Below, piece by piece: positions 9,095-16,073 of a stretch of DNA of 32,605 bases. Below the pieces are notes generated by a model. The model was given only the letters and a program-made list of their open reading frames with translations. It searched no databases and was not told where the DNA came from. The number at the start of each line of letters is the position of its first letter. The stretch's first letter is position 1. The stretch spans positions 1-32,605 of the forward strand of contig JAOPXY010000068.1 of NCBI GenBank assembly GCA_025964895.1, in the 5' to 3' direction. The translations under genes and the position numbers were made by a program. The DNA is from Aeromicrobium sp. GTDB taxonomy: Bacteria > Actinomycetota > Actinomycetes > Propionibacteriales > Nocardioidaceae.

Positions 9095-10036
9095 CTACAG
9101 CGTCTCTCGCAGGAACGCCACGATCTCGTCGAGGGCGTCCTTCGCGACCGGGACGACGCCGGGCAGGCTCAGGAAGCCGTGGATCGCGCCCGCGTGCTCG
9201 GTGTAGCGCACCGGGACGCCCGCCGCGACCAGCGCATCGCGGTACCGCGCGCCGTTGTCGAGCAGCGGATCGTGCCCGGCCGTGACGATGAGGGCCTTCG
9301 GCAGGTCCGCGTGCGACGCCGCGCGGATCGGGGACGCCCGGAAGTCCTCCGTGCCGTGCTGCTCGCCGAGGTACAGGCGGGCGAAGGCGCGCATGTTCCT
9401 GGACGTCAGCACGGGCGCCTCGGCGTTGCGGTCCTCCGAGGGCCACCGGTCGTACATCTCCACCCCGGGGTAGATCAGCACCTGAGCCCGCAGCGGCGGG
9501 CCGCCGGCGTCGCGGGCCAGCAGGGCGACGACCGCCGCCAGGTTGCCTCCGGCACTGTCGCCCATGACCGCGATGCGCGCGGGATCGATGCCCAGCTCCT
9601 CGGCGTGCTCGACGATCCACGCGACGGACGACCAGCAGTCGTCGAGCCCGGCCGGGAAGACGTCCTCGGGCGCCAGCCGGTACGACGGCGAGACGACGAC
9701 GGCCCGGGCGCGGACCGCGACGCGGCTCGCGAGCCAGGCCGACTGCTCGGGATTGCCCTGCACCCATCCCCCGCCGTGGAAGTTGACGACGCATGGCAGC
9801 GGCGCGATCGCGTCCGTCGGTCGGTGCAGGAGTGCCCGGGAATCACCGACCGTGATCTCCTCGGTGGCCGCGGAGGGATCGGTGCGCCCGAACACCAGGC
9901 GTCCGATCGCGGTGCCCTGCAGCTTGAGCCGTTCGGCCCGCAGCAACGGGAAGTTCACCGCCTCCTCGACGGGGGTCGACGTGCGACGCAGAAGGGCGGC
10001 GAACAGGCGCGTGCGCAGCGCCATCGAGGAGGTCAC
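9095..10036 (-). CDS. Alpha/beta hydrolase, HSL (hormone-sensitive lipase) family
   Basis: 313-residue esterase/lipase. The oxyanion-hole motif HGGG is at residues 87-90, the nucleophile S161 sits in GDSAGG, and the other triad members are D256 (GHDPLLD) and H286 (AIHGF). Motif order and spacing are those of family IV (HSL) esterases, intracellular enzymes acting on short to medium acyl esters. There is no signal peptide. The GTG start is fixed by a TAGGCT -10 box ending six bases upstream. It lies 54 bases upstream of the MpaB gene start, but that gene has its own regulated promoter, so co-transcription is optional. Substrate unknown. Confidence 0.92.
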   Translation of the reverse strand: MTSSMALRTRLFAALLRRTSTPVEEAVNFPLLRAERLKLQGTAIGRLVFGRTDPSAATEEITVGDSRALLHRPTDAIAPLPCVVNFHGGGWVQGNPEQSAWLASRVAVRARAVVVSPSYRLAPEDVFPAGLDDCWSSVAWIVEHAEELGIDPARIAVMGDSAGGNLAAVVALLARDAGGPPLRAQVLIYPGVEMYDRWPSEDRNAEAPVLTSRNMRAFARLYLGEQHGTEDFRASPIRAASHADLPKALIVTAGHDPLLDNGARYRDALVAAGVPVRYTEHAGAIHGFLSLPGVVPVAKDALDEIVAFLRETL

Positions 10037-10042
10037 GCCCGG

Positions 10043-10048
10043 AGCCTA
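10043..10048 (-). promoter_or_regulatory. -10 box (TAGGCT) for the leaderless hydrolase gene
   Basis: TAGGCT-CCGGGC-GTG on the minus strand. No -35 box is evident. Confidence 0.55.
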
Positions 10049-10056
10049 CCTGTCAC

Positions 10057-10113
10057 GACGTGGGCACTTCCCGGGCGTGAAGGGGGCACTGGACCCCGCG
10101 AACCGCCCACGTC
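10057..10113. repeat. Imperfect stem-loop between helicase stop and hydrolase promoter
   Basis: Nine-base arms GACGTGGGC (10057-10065) and GCCCACGTC (10105-10113) enclose 39 bases. The left part, GGGCACTTCCCG, then AGGGGGCA after seven variable bases, matches one arm of the large inverted repeat at 13556-13654. It lies just past the helicase stop, so it may act as a transcription terminator. Confidence 0.5.
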
Positions 10114-10117
10114 CTCT

Positions 10118-11821
10118 TCAGCCTGAGGCCTTCAGGGCCCAGGTGCGGAGGGCGTCGATGCGCTGCTGGAGCTGGTCGGACGACGCCTGTGCCGCGGCCG
10201 GGCCGCCGCACTGCGCCCGCAGGCGACTGTGGGTGACGCCGTGCGGTGCTCCCGTGCGGTGGTGCCAGGCGCCGACCATGGCCTGCAGCTCGCGGCGCAG
10301 CTCACCGCGCCGCTCGAACGCGACGTCGCCCGCGGGTGCGCCGGCGGCCTTCTCGGCCGCACCCTTGTCCTGTGCGCGCTTGGCGCGGGAGGTGCGCAGC
10401 AGCTCGGCGACCTGCGTCGAGTCGAGCAGGCCAGGGATGCCCAGGAAGTCGAGCTCGCCGTCGTCGTCGGACAGCGCGTCGTAGCCGAACTCGCCGCCGT
10501 CGAACACCAGGCGGTCGAACGACGCGTCACTGGCCAGCGCGCGGTACTCGCCGAGCTGGTCGGTGACCGGCTCGCCCTCCTGCGCCTTGGCGATGAGCTC
10601 GGCCTCGGCGGCGAACAGGTCGTCGGCGTCCTTGACCGGCCGCCCGATGACATGATCGCGCTGCGCCTCCAGGTCGGACGCGAGGGCGAGTAGCCGCGGG
10701 ACGCTCGGCACGAAGATCGACGCCGTCTCGCCCTTGCGGCGGGCGCGGACGAAGCGGCCGACGGCCTGCGCGAAGTACAGCGGCGTCGACGTCGTGGTCG
10801 CGTAGACGCCGACCGAGAGCCGTGGGATGTCGACACCCTCGCTGACCATGCGCACCGCGACCATCCACGGGTCCATGCCGGCGGAGAACTCCGCGATGCT
10901 GGCGCTGCTGCCGGCCTCGTCGGACAGCACGACCGTGGGCCGGGCGCCGGTGATCTCGGCCAGCACCGTGGCGTACGCCCGCGCCGAGTCCTGGTCGCTC
11001 GCGATGACGAGCCCGCCGGCGTCCGGGACGTCGCGGCGCACCTCCATGAGGCGGGTGTGCGCGGCCGTCAGCACCTCGGGAATCCATGAGCCGTTCGGGT
11101 CGAGGGCGGTGCGCAGCGCCTGCGCCGTCGCGGCCCGGTCGAGCGGCTCGCCGAGCCTCGCCGCGACCTCGTCGCCGGCGCGCGTGCGCCAGTGCATCTG
11201 GCCCGAGTACGCCATGAACAGGACGGGACGGACGACGCCGTCCTTCAGCGCGTGGCCGTAGCCGTACGAGTAGTCCGCGACGCTGGTCCTGGAGCCGTCG
11301 GACTGCGGCGCGTAGGTGACGAACGGAATGGGGTTGTCGTCCGAGCGGAACGGCGTGCCGGTCAGGGCCAGCCGCCGGACCGCGGGCTCGCAGGCCTCCT
11401 GCACGCCGTCACCCCAGGTAAGCGCGTCGCCGGCGTGGTGGACCTCGTCCATGATGACCATCGTCGAGCGGTGCTCGATGCGGGCGCGGTAGGCGTTGGG
11501 GTTGACCGCGATGCCGGCGTACGTGACGGCGAAGCCGTGGAACCCCGTGCCCAGCACGCCCTGGCTGGGCAGCGCAGGATCGATCATGATCCCGATGCCC
11601 GACGCGGCGAGCGCCCACTGGGTCTTGAGGTGGTCGGTCGGCGTGATGATGACGACACGCTCGATGATGCCGCGGGCCATGAGGTCGGCCGCGATCGTCA
11701 GCGCGAACGTCGTCTTGCCGGCGCCGGGCGTGGCGACCGTGAGGAAGTCACGGGGTTGCGTGCGTTGGTAGAGCTCGAACGCCTCGCGCTGCCAGACCCG
11801 GAGGTGCTGGCTACGCGTCAC
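10118..11821 (-). CDS. SF2 DEAD/DEAH-box helicase (XPB/type III restriction-like)
   Basis: 567-residue superfamily 2 helicase. Motifs: Walker A TPGAGKT (31-37), DEVH (125-128), motif III LTGTPF (153-158), motif V MVSEGVDIPRL (325-335) and motif VI QAVGRFVRARR (352-362). The first two-thirds are the two RecA domains; the last 200 residues are a charged helical tail with an alanine/lysine-rich stretch (RAKRAQDKGAAEKAAG). There is no nuclease domain, so this is not a restriction subunit by itself. The GTG start lies inside the end of the DUF3039 gene (11-base overlap), so the two are translated together; I recall this pairing as widespread in actinobacteria. Role probably in DNA repair or recombination, but untested here. 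Confidence 0.9.
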   Translation of the reverse strand: MTRSQHLRVWQREAFELYQRTQPRDFLTVATPGAGKTTFALTIAADLMARGIIERVVIITPTDHLKTQWALAASGIGIMIDPALPSQGVLGTGFHGFAVTYAGIAVNPNAYRARIEHRSTMVIMDEVHHAGDALTWGDGVQEACEPAVRRLALTGTPFRSDDNPIPFVTYAPQSDGSRTSVADYSYGYGHALKDGVVRPVLFMAYSGQMHWRTRAGDEVAARLGEPLDRAATAQALRTALDPNGSWIPEVLTAAHTRLMEVRRDVPDAGGLVIASDQDSARAYATVLAEITGARPTVVLSDEAGSSASIAEFSAGMDPWMVAVRMVSEGVDIPRLSVGVYATTTSTPLYFAQAVGRFVRARRKGETASIFVPSVPRLLALASDLEAQRDHVIGRPVKDADDLFAAEAELIAKAQEGEPVTDQLGEYRALASDASFDRLVFDGGEFGYDALSDDDGELDFLGIPGLLDSTQVAELLRTSRAKRAQDKGAAEKAAGAPAGDVAFERRGELRRELQAMVGAWHHRTGAPHGVTHSRLRAQCGGPAAAQASSDQLQQRIDALRTWALKASG

Positions 11822-12092
11822 CCGAGGGGTCTCCCTCGTCGCCGGAGTCGAGACCTTCCCAGATCTCCTTGCACTCGGGGCACAGCGGGAATCGCTCCGG
11901 ATCGCGGCTGGGGGTCCAGACCTTGCCGCACAGCGCGATGACGGGCGTGCCCATGACCATCGCCTCGGTCAGCTCGTCCTTTGGGACGTAGTGCGAGAAC
12001 TTCTCGTGATCGCCCTCCTCCGTGCGCTGATCGACGCGCTCGTCGGTGCGCTCGTCGAGTGCTGTCTGCGAACCGCGTTGGAAGAATGCCAC
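11811..12092 (-). CDS. DUF3039 family small zinc-ribbon-like protein
   Basis: 93 residues. The central part HYVPKDELTEAMVMGTPVIALCGKVW carries H34 and C55, followed after 15 residues by C71-P-E-C74, a pattern suited to binding one zinc ion. The N-terminus is highly charged (DERTDERVDQRTEEGDHEKF) and the tail acidic. The GTG start is fixed by a TAGACT -10 box six bases upstream. It overlaps the helicase gene by 11 bases, so a partner role to the helicase is likely. Biochemical function is unknown. Confidence 0.88.
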   Translation of the reverse strand: MAFFQRGSQTALDERTDERVDQRTEEGDHEKFSHYVPKDELTEAMVMGTPVIALCGKVWTPSRDPERFPLCPECKEIWEGLDSGDEGDPSGDA

Positions 12093-12098
12093 GCGCCG

Positions 12099-12104
12099 AG
12101 TCTA
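12099..12104 (-). promoter_or_regulatory. -10 box (TAGACT) for leaderless DUF3039-helicase message
   Basis: TAGACT-CGGCGC-GTG on the minus strand; the same box and spacing as the TetR gene at 14340. Confidence 0.6.
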
Positions 12105-12124
12105 ACGACCCGGACCGACGAGAA

Positions 12125-12673
12125 CTAGTTGGTGGACGGGTCGGCGGGGAATGTCGTCCAGAACCTGAGGTCGCCGGCCTGGCGTCGCAGCACGTCGCGC
12201 CACAGGTTCTCCGGCTGCGGCGAGATCAGGTCGGCGTCGAGCGCCTCGACCTCGAGCCACGCACCCTCCGCCAGCTCTGACTCCAGCTGCTCCGGGCCCC
12301 AGCCCGCGTAGCCCGCGAAGACTCGCAGGCCCGCCAGCTCTCCCCCCGCCGGCAGCGGACCGTCCAGGTCAACGAGGCCGACGCGCCCGGCCATCTGGCG
12401 CCAGCCAGGCGGCGGCACGGAACCTCCGACGACGCCGAGCGCCAGGGCGGAGTCCATCGCGACCGGCCCCCCGTCGAACAGGCACACCGGCGCGTTCACG
12501 AGGCCGGCCCAGTCGGGCAGCACCTCGTCGACGTCGGAGTCGAGCGGCCGGTTGAGGATGACGCCCAGTGCGCCCTCCGCGTCGTGGTCGAGCAGGTACA
12601 CGACGCTGCGCAGGAAGGGGCCCCCCTCGATGGCCGGTGTGGCCACGAGCAGTCTGCCGCGCAGCGAGTCCAT
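12125..12673 (-). CDS. YqgE/AlgH family protein (UPF0301)
   Basis: 182-residue protein of the YqgE/AlgH family. Characteristic blocks are GRLLVATPAIEGGPF near the N-terminus, LLDHDAEGALGVILNRP (residues 28-44), FDGGPV and FAGYAGWGPEQLESEL. The family was named from an alginate regulator of Pseudomonas, but its molecular function remains unclear. The ATG at 12673 is chosen because MDSLRGRLLVATP is the family N-terminus and a CATGAT -10 box ends six bases before it; an open frame upstream crosses the divergent MerR gene and is not real. Its promoter region is shared with that MerR regulator. Confidence 0.92.
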   Translation of the reverse strand: MDSLRGRLLVATPAIEGGPFLRSVVYLLDHDAEGALGVILNRPLDSDVDEVLPDWAGLVNAPVCLFDGGPVAMDSALALGVVGGSVPPPGWRQMAGRVGLVDLDGPLPAGGELAGLRVFAGYAGWGPEQLESELAEGAWLEVEALDADLISPQPENLWRDVLRRQAGDLRFWTTFPADPSTN

Positions 12674-12679
12674 GGCACC

Positions 12680-12685
12680 ATCATG
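12680..12685 (-). promoter_or_regulatory. -10 box (CATGAT) for leaderless yqgE
   Basis: CATGAT-GGTGCC-ATG on the minus strand, facing away from the MerR -10 box about 40 bases off. Confidence 0.5.
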
Positions 12686-12726
12686 CCCCCGTCGTCGGCG
12701 CGGCGCTGCAGGACGCGACGCGGGCC

Positions 12727-12732
12727 TATGAT
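12727..12732 (+). promoter_or_regulatory. -10 box (TATGAT) for leaderless MerR gene
   Basis: TATGAT, seven bases, then ATG. Close to the consensus TATAAT. Confidence 0.6.
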
Positions 12733-12739
12733 GCGTTGC

Positions 12740-13513
12740 ATGGCCGACGACGCGACGCCCGGCGACGAGCTCACGGTCGACGAGCTCGCCGCCCGCGCCC
12801 AGATGACCGTCCGCAACGTCCGCGCCTACGCGAGCCGCGGCCTGATCGACGCCCCCCGACTCGCTGGACGCACGGGCTACTACAACCGTGAGCACCTGCA
12901 GCGGCTGCAGCTCATCCGCCAGCTGCTCGAGCGGGGATTCACGCTCGCGGCGATCGAGAAGGCTCTGCAGGGCACGCCGCACAGCGTCGCGGGTCACACG
13001 CTCGACCTCATGACGATCATCGACCAGTCCGATGACGGCGACGCGGAGATCATGGCGCGCGAGGACCTCGCGGCGCTCGCGGGGGTCGAGCGCGACGACG
13101 CGCTGATCGAGTCGATGGTGGGCCTGGGCCTCGTGGAGAAGCTCGAGGGCGACCGCGTGCGCCTCGTCGAGCCGGCCGTCGTCCGCGCCGGCGCCGCCGC
13201 CGTCACGATGGGCCTGGCGCCCGAGACCGTCATCGGGCTGTTCCCGATCCTCCAGACGCACCTGCGCACGATCGCCGACAGCTTCGTCCGCGAGGTCGTC
13301 GCCGAGCTGATCCAGCCGTTCGTCGACGCGGGATTCCCCGAGGACGAGTGGGAGCGGATCATCGGGCTGGTCGACGGGCTCCTGCCCATCGCGAGCCAGG
13401 TCACGCTCGGCATCTTCCGCAGCCAGTTCCGCCAGTCGATCGACGCCGAGGTCGGCGAGCAGATCACCGGCCTCGCCGCCCGTGCCCCCTCCGCCGAGCC
13501 CCCCTCCCCCTGA
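12740..13513 (+). CDS. MerR family transcriptional regulator
   Basis: 257 residues. The N-terminal winged helix-turn-helix of the MerR family spans about residues 10-80: LTVDELAARAQMTVRNVRAY, SRGLI, then GRTGYYNREHLQRLQLI and the ERGFTLAAIEKAL helix. The C-terminal 170 residues are helical and do not show the cysteine metal site of classical MerR or an obvious small-molecule fold that I recognise, so the inducer is unknown. The ATG at 12740 has a TATGAT -10 box seven bases upstream. The gene is divergent from yqgE, with only 66 bases between starts; it may regulate itself or yqgE. Its stop codon is the first three bases of a triple direct repeat. Confidence 0.88.
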   Translation: MADDATPGDELTVDELAARAQMTVRNVRAYASRGLIDAPRLAGRTGYYNREHLQRLQLIRQLLERGFTLAAIEKALQGTPHSVAGHTLDLMTIIDQSDDGDAEIMAREDLAALAGVERDDALIESMVGLGLVEKLEGDRVRLVEPAVVRAGAAAVTMGLAPETVIGLFPILQTHLRTIADSFVREVVAELIQPFVDAGFPEDEWERIIGLVDGLLPIASQVTLGIFRSQFRQSIDAEVGEQITGLAARAPSAEPPSP

Positions 13514-13558
13514 GGGCCCGCCCCGCTGAGGGCCCGCCCCGCTGAGGGCCCGCCCCGC
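13511..13558. repeat. Three tandem 16-bp direct repeats at the MerR stop codon
   Basis: TGAGGGCCCGCCCCGC occurs three times without spacing (13511, 13527, 13543). Each unit begins with TGA, the first being the MerR stop. A fourth unit diverges into the inverted repeat that follows. Confidence 0.9.
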
Positions 13559-13654
13559 TGAGGGGGCACTTCCCGCCCCTCGAGGGGGCAGTTGTCGCCC
13601 CTATGGCCAGGGCAGAAAGTACCCCCTCGAGGGGCGGGAAGTACCCCCTCAGCG
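13556..13654. terminator. Large inverted repeat between convergent genes, probable bidirectional terminator
   Basis: Arms of 35 bases (13556-13590 and 13620-13654) match at 33 positions and enclose a 29-base loop. Each arm contains GGGCACTTCCCG or its GGGTACTTCCCG variant and the palindrome CCCCTCGAGGGG. The element lies between the converging MerR gene and the minus-strand 170-residue gene, where a two-way terminator would be useful. A relative of the arm occurs at 10062. Confidence 0.75.
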
Positions 13655-13686
13655 TTGGGGGCGGGGGTGGGGCGTGGCGGGGTGGG

Positions 13687-14199
13687 TCAGGCGGCGATGA
13701 CGTTCTTGAGGCGGGTCATCCAGCCGGGACGGGTGGGGCCGGCCGGCTCGGCAGGCATGGCGGCGACCGTCGCACGGGCAGAGTCCTGGATGCGGCGGCC
13801 ACGGGCGAGGGCCTCCTGGCCGTGCACGGGCACGCCGGCGGCCAGCGCGAGGTAGCCCTGCTCCTTGGCGTAGGCCTTGCGGAGCGCGGGCTCGTCGCGG
13901 TGCGCGTCGAGCAGCGCCCGGACGCCGGGCAGGTCGGCCGCGGCGTTGACCCATGCCGTGACGGCGACGAGCTCGGGTGACTCGGTGCCTTCTGCGACGA
14001 GGCGGTCGACGTGCCCGGCGAGTCGCTGGAACCAGGTCATCTGCAGCTCGAACAGGGCCTCGGTCTCGGACGCGAAGGCGTCACGGGCGCTGTCGACGGT
14101 GTCGAGCAGCTCGGTGAGCGTGATCTCGGGGCGCTGTTCGGCGGTGGCGAGCATCTCGCGAAGTGCGTTCTTGCGACGGTGGTAAGCATCCCAGGTCAT
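13687..14199 (-). CDS. Unrecognised 170-residue protein under palindromic operator control
   Basis: I do not recognise the family. The protein is helical and charged: MTWDAYHRRKNALREML at the start, a long helix with LTELLDTVDSARDAFASETEALFELQMTWFQRL, a proline-rich linker (AEPAGPTRPGW) and a short basic end TRLKNVIAA. There is no signal peptide or transmembrane segment, so it is likely cytosolic, perhaps a helical bundle. The ATG has a strong ribosome-binding site, AAAGGAG seven bases upstream. Its promoter (TTGCCA, 17 bases, CATACT) is overlaid by three ATACCnnnGGTAT-type palindromes, which suggests tight repression by the divergent TetR protein. A role in the response to whatever ligand that regulator senses is inferred. 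Confidence 0.85.
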   Translation of the reverse strand: MTWDAYHRRKNALREMLATAEQRPEITLTELLDTVDSARDAFASETEALFELQMTWFQRLAGHVDRLVAEGTESPELVAVTAWVNAAADLPGVRALLDAHRDEPALRKAYAKEQGYLALAAGVPVHGQEALARGRRIQDSARATVAAMPAEPAGPTRPGWMTRLKNVIAA

Positions 14200-14236
14200 G
14201 GTGGTGCTCCTTTCTGTGCCGTCGGACCGGGGTTCC

Positions 14237-14280
14237 ATACCCTCGGTACGTACTCTCAGTATGTTGCCGACCGACGGTAT
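14237..14280. promoter_or_regulatory. Cluster of three 13-bp operator-like palindromes (ATACCnnnGGTAT type)
   Basis: E1 ATACCCTCGGTAC (14237-14249) abuts E2 GTACTCTCAGTAT (14250-14262); E3 CGACCGACGGTAT lies at 14268-14280. E3 fills the spacer of the minus-strand promoter, E2 covers its -10 box and E1 lies just downstream of the expected start. A perfect copy, ATACCGTTGGTAT, is found at 24219 before the EthA-like gene. Confidence 0.7.
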
Positions 14281-14286
14281 TGGCAA
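14258..14286 (-). promoter_or_regulatory. Promoter of the 170-residue gene (-35 TTGCCA, 17 bp, -10 CATACT)
   Basis: -35 TTGCCA at 14281-14286 and -10 CATACT at 14258-14263 on the minus strand, 17 bases apart. The message would have a leader of about 50 bases carrying the AAAGGAG site. Confidence 0.55.
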
Positions 14287-14327
14287 TCTCCGCGCCTGTG
14301 ATTCGCGGCACGAGATCGCCGTCACCG

Positions 14328-14333
14328 TAGACT
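14328..14333 (+). promoter_or_regulatory. -10 box (TAGACT) for leaderless TetR gene
   Basis: TAGACT-TGGCGC-ATG. It is 48 bases from the nearest operator palindrome, so self-repression would be weaker than repression of the divergent gene. Confidence 0.6.
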
Positions 14334-14339
14334 TGGCGC

Positions 14340-14999
14340 ATGTCCCACCCCGCCCGCGTGACGAAGAACGTGCTGCGCACCGCCCGCAAGACGACCAAGA
14401 CGTCACGCCGCCAGGACTACTCCTCCAGCACCAAGCGGGCTCTGCTCGACAGCGCGACAACCCTGTTCACCGATCACGGGTACGCCGGCACTTCCCTCGA
14501 CGAGGTCGTGGCCGCCGCCCGCGTCACGAAGGGCGCGCTGTACCACCACTTCCCGAGCAAGCTCGCGCTGTTCGAGCACGTCTTCTTGCGGGTGCAGGAG
14601 TCGACGACCGCCGACATCGAGAAGGCCATCAACGCCTCCAAGGATCCGTGGGAGCGCGCGCAGATCGGGCTGGCCAAGTTCCTCGAGGTCTGCCGCGAGC
14701 CGCAGTTCCGGCGCATCTGCATGCAGGAGGGGCCCGTCGCGCTCGGGCACGAGCGCTGGCAGGAGGCCGAGAAGGCGTCCTCGTACGGCATCGTTCAGCG
14801 GACGGTCGACGACCTCCTGGGCGACCTGGGCGGCGCCGAGGAGCTCGGCGAGGCCTTCACCGCGGTGTTCTACGGGGCGATCCGGTCCGCGTCGGAGTAC
14901 GTCGGCGACGCCGAGGACCCCGAGTCGGCCAGCGACGACGTGCAGGCCACGATCGGCGCGCTGCTCGCGGGCCTGCGGCTGCTGCCGACGGTCCGCTGA
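14340..14999 (+). CDS. TetR/AcrR family transcriptional regulator
   Basis: 219 residues. The TetR DNA-binding domain is at about residues 31-80 (ALLDSATTLFTDHGYAGTSLDEVV, then the recognition helix VTKGALYHHFPSKLALFEHVF). A basic 29-residue N-terminal tail rich in K, R and T precedes it and may contact DNA. The remaining helices form the ligand and dimer domain, with two cysteines near residues 118-125. The start is fixed by a TAGACT -10 box six bases upstream. It is divergent from the 170-residue gene, across three palindromes that are the likely binding sites; the same motif before the EthA-like gene suggests a second target. The stop is one base from the convergent DUF3048 stop. Confidence 0.9.
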   Translation: MSHPARVTKNVLRTARKTTKTSRRQDYSSSTKRALLDSATTLFTDHGYAGTSLDEVVAAARVTKGALYHHFPSKLALFEHVFLRVQESTTADIEKAINASKDPWERAQIGLAKFLEVCREPQFRRICMQEGPVALGHERWQEAEKASSYGIVQRTVDDLLGDLGGAEELGEAFTAVFYGAIRSASEYVGDAEDPESASDDVQATIGALLAGLRLLPTVR

Positions 15000-15000
15000 G

Positions 15001-16011
15001 TCACTCCAGCGTGACCGAGCCCGCACCCTTCGGGACCAGCTCGATGAAGACCTTGCCCGGGTCGATCGTGTAGTCCGAGCCGTCCTCGGCCTTGAACGTC
15101 AGGCCCTCCTCGAGGCTCGGCTTGTTCCACGTGACGGTGTCGACCTGGCTGCCGTGGAACACCATCGCCTCGCCCTTGCCCTCGAACACCGTCTCGGGCA
15201 CGGGATTGCCGGCCGGGTCGGTGTAGCCGGCGTCGCCGACCTTCGCGAACACGACGACCATGGTGTCTGCCTCGAAGTCCTTGCCCTCGGCAGCGTGACC
15301 GTTGGTGCGCTGCCAGGTGCCGCCGGCCAGCTCCCACGACGTCGCGGTCGAGTTCGAGAACCGCACCGTGGCCGCCTTCGCGGTCTTGCCCGATGCGGCG
15401 CGCGGGGCGGCGCCCGCCGGCGTCCAGGAAAGGTAGCCGTTCTTGATCTTGGTGCGCTTGGCCTTCTTCGCGACCGTCTTGAGGTCGATCAGCCGGTTGT
15501 ACGGGCGGTAGAGGCCGGGGTCGCTGCTGAAGCCGGGCGATCCGGCGTCCTCGGAGAACACCGTGATGCCGGCGTTCTCGACCTTGTTGTACGCGCCGTT
15601 CGCGCCGCCGGAGGCGACGATCTGCCCACCGACGGGCCCCGCGATGCCGATGTCGCTCGTCCGCAGCGACCGCACGTGGCCCACGGTGCTCGGCAGGCTG
15701 GAGTAGAAGAACGCCGCCAGTCGCGTCAGGCCGCCCTCGACGAGCTCCTCGAGCACGAGATCGGCCTTGTCGAGGCCCTGCTGGGGTGCACCGGCGGAGG
15801 TGTTCTCGATCTTGACGACGAACACCGGGTTGTCGGGGCGTCCTTTGCTCATGGCCTTGCCGGTCAGCGGTGAGATCTCGACCAGCTTGGTCGCCGCGGC
15901 CGACGACGGCTCGGCCGTGTCGGGCTCGGCCGCATCGTCCGACGATGACGAGGAGCAGGCGGTCAGGGCGAGGGCAGCAGCGGACGCCGCCGCGATGAGA
16001 CGCAGCTTCAT
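15001..16011 (-). CDS. DUF3048 domain lipoprotein
   Basis: 336-residue exported protein. A lipoprotein signal is clear: MKLRLIAAASAAALALTAC with the lipobox L16-T17-A18-C19, so the mature protein would be anchored to the outer face of the membrane. A serine/acid-rich linker (residues 20-45) leads to the DUF3048 domain: SPLTGKAMSK, RPDNPVFVVKIENTSAGAPQQGLDKADLV and the later HVRSLRTSDI and NRLIDLKTVAKKAKRTKIKNG segments. The family (YerB in Bacillus) has unknown function. A CATGCT -10 box ends seven bases before the ATG at 16011; an in-frame ATG four codons earlier overlaps that box and is less likely. Confidence 0.9.
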   Translation of the reverse strand: MKLRLIAAASAAALALTACSSSSSDDAAEPDTAEPSSAAATKLVEISPLTGKAMSKGRPDNPVFVVKIENTSAGAPQQGLDKADLVLEELVEGGLTRLAAFFYSSLPSTVGHVRSLRTSDIGIAGPVGGQIVASGGANGAYNKVENAGITVFSEDAGSPGFSSDPGLYRPYNRLIDLKTVAKKAKRTKIKNGYLSWTPAGAAPRAASGKTAKAATVRFSNSTATSWELAGGTWQRTNGHAAEGKDFEADTMVVVFAKVGDAGYTDPAGNPVPETVFEGKGEAMVFHGSQVDTVTWNKPSLEEGLTFKAEDGSDYTIDPGKVFIELVPKGAGSVTLE

Positions 16012-16018
16012 GGCGTCC

Positions 16019-16024
16019 AGCATG
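16019..16024 (-). promoter_or_regulatory. -10 box (CATGCT) for DUF3048 gene
   Basis: CATGCT, seven bases, ATG on the minus strand. It is a weaker match than the others. Confidence 0.35.
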
Positions 16025-16073
16025 CCTCACGGGTCCGCCCCGGCCGTGCTGCCACCCCGGTCGGCCCGGTCGG

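Noticed and set aside
10118-11821. Restriction or phage-defence helicase
   Set aside because: There is no nuclease or methyltransferase partner; the DUF3039 neighbour suggests a conserved chromosomal pair instead of a defence island.
13511-13558. CRISPR-like array
   Set aside because: The three 16-bp repeats have no spacers between them and no cas genes are present.
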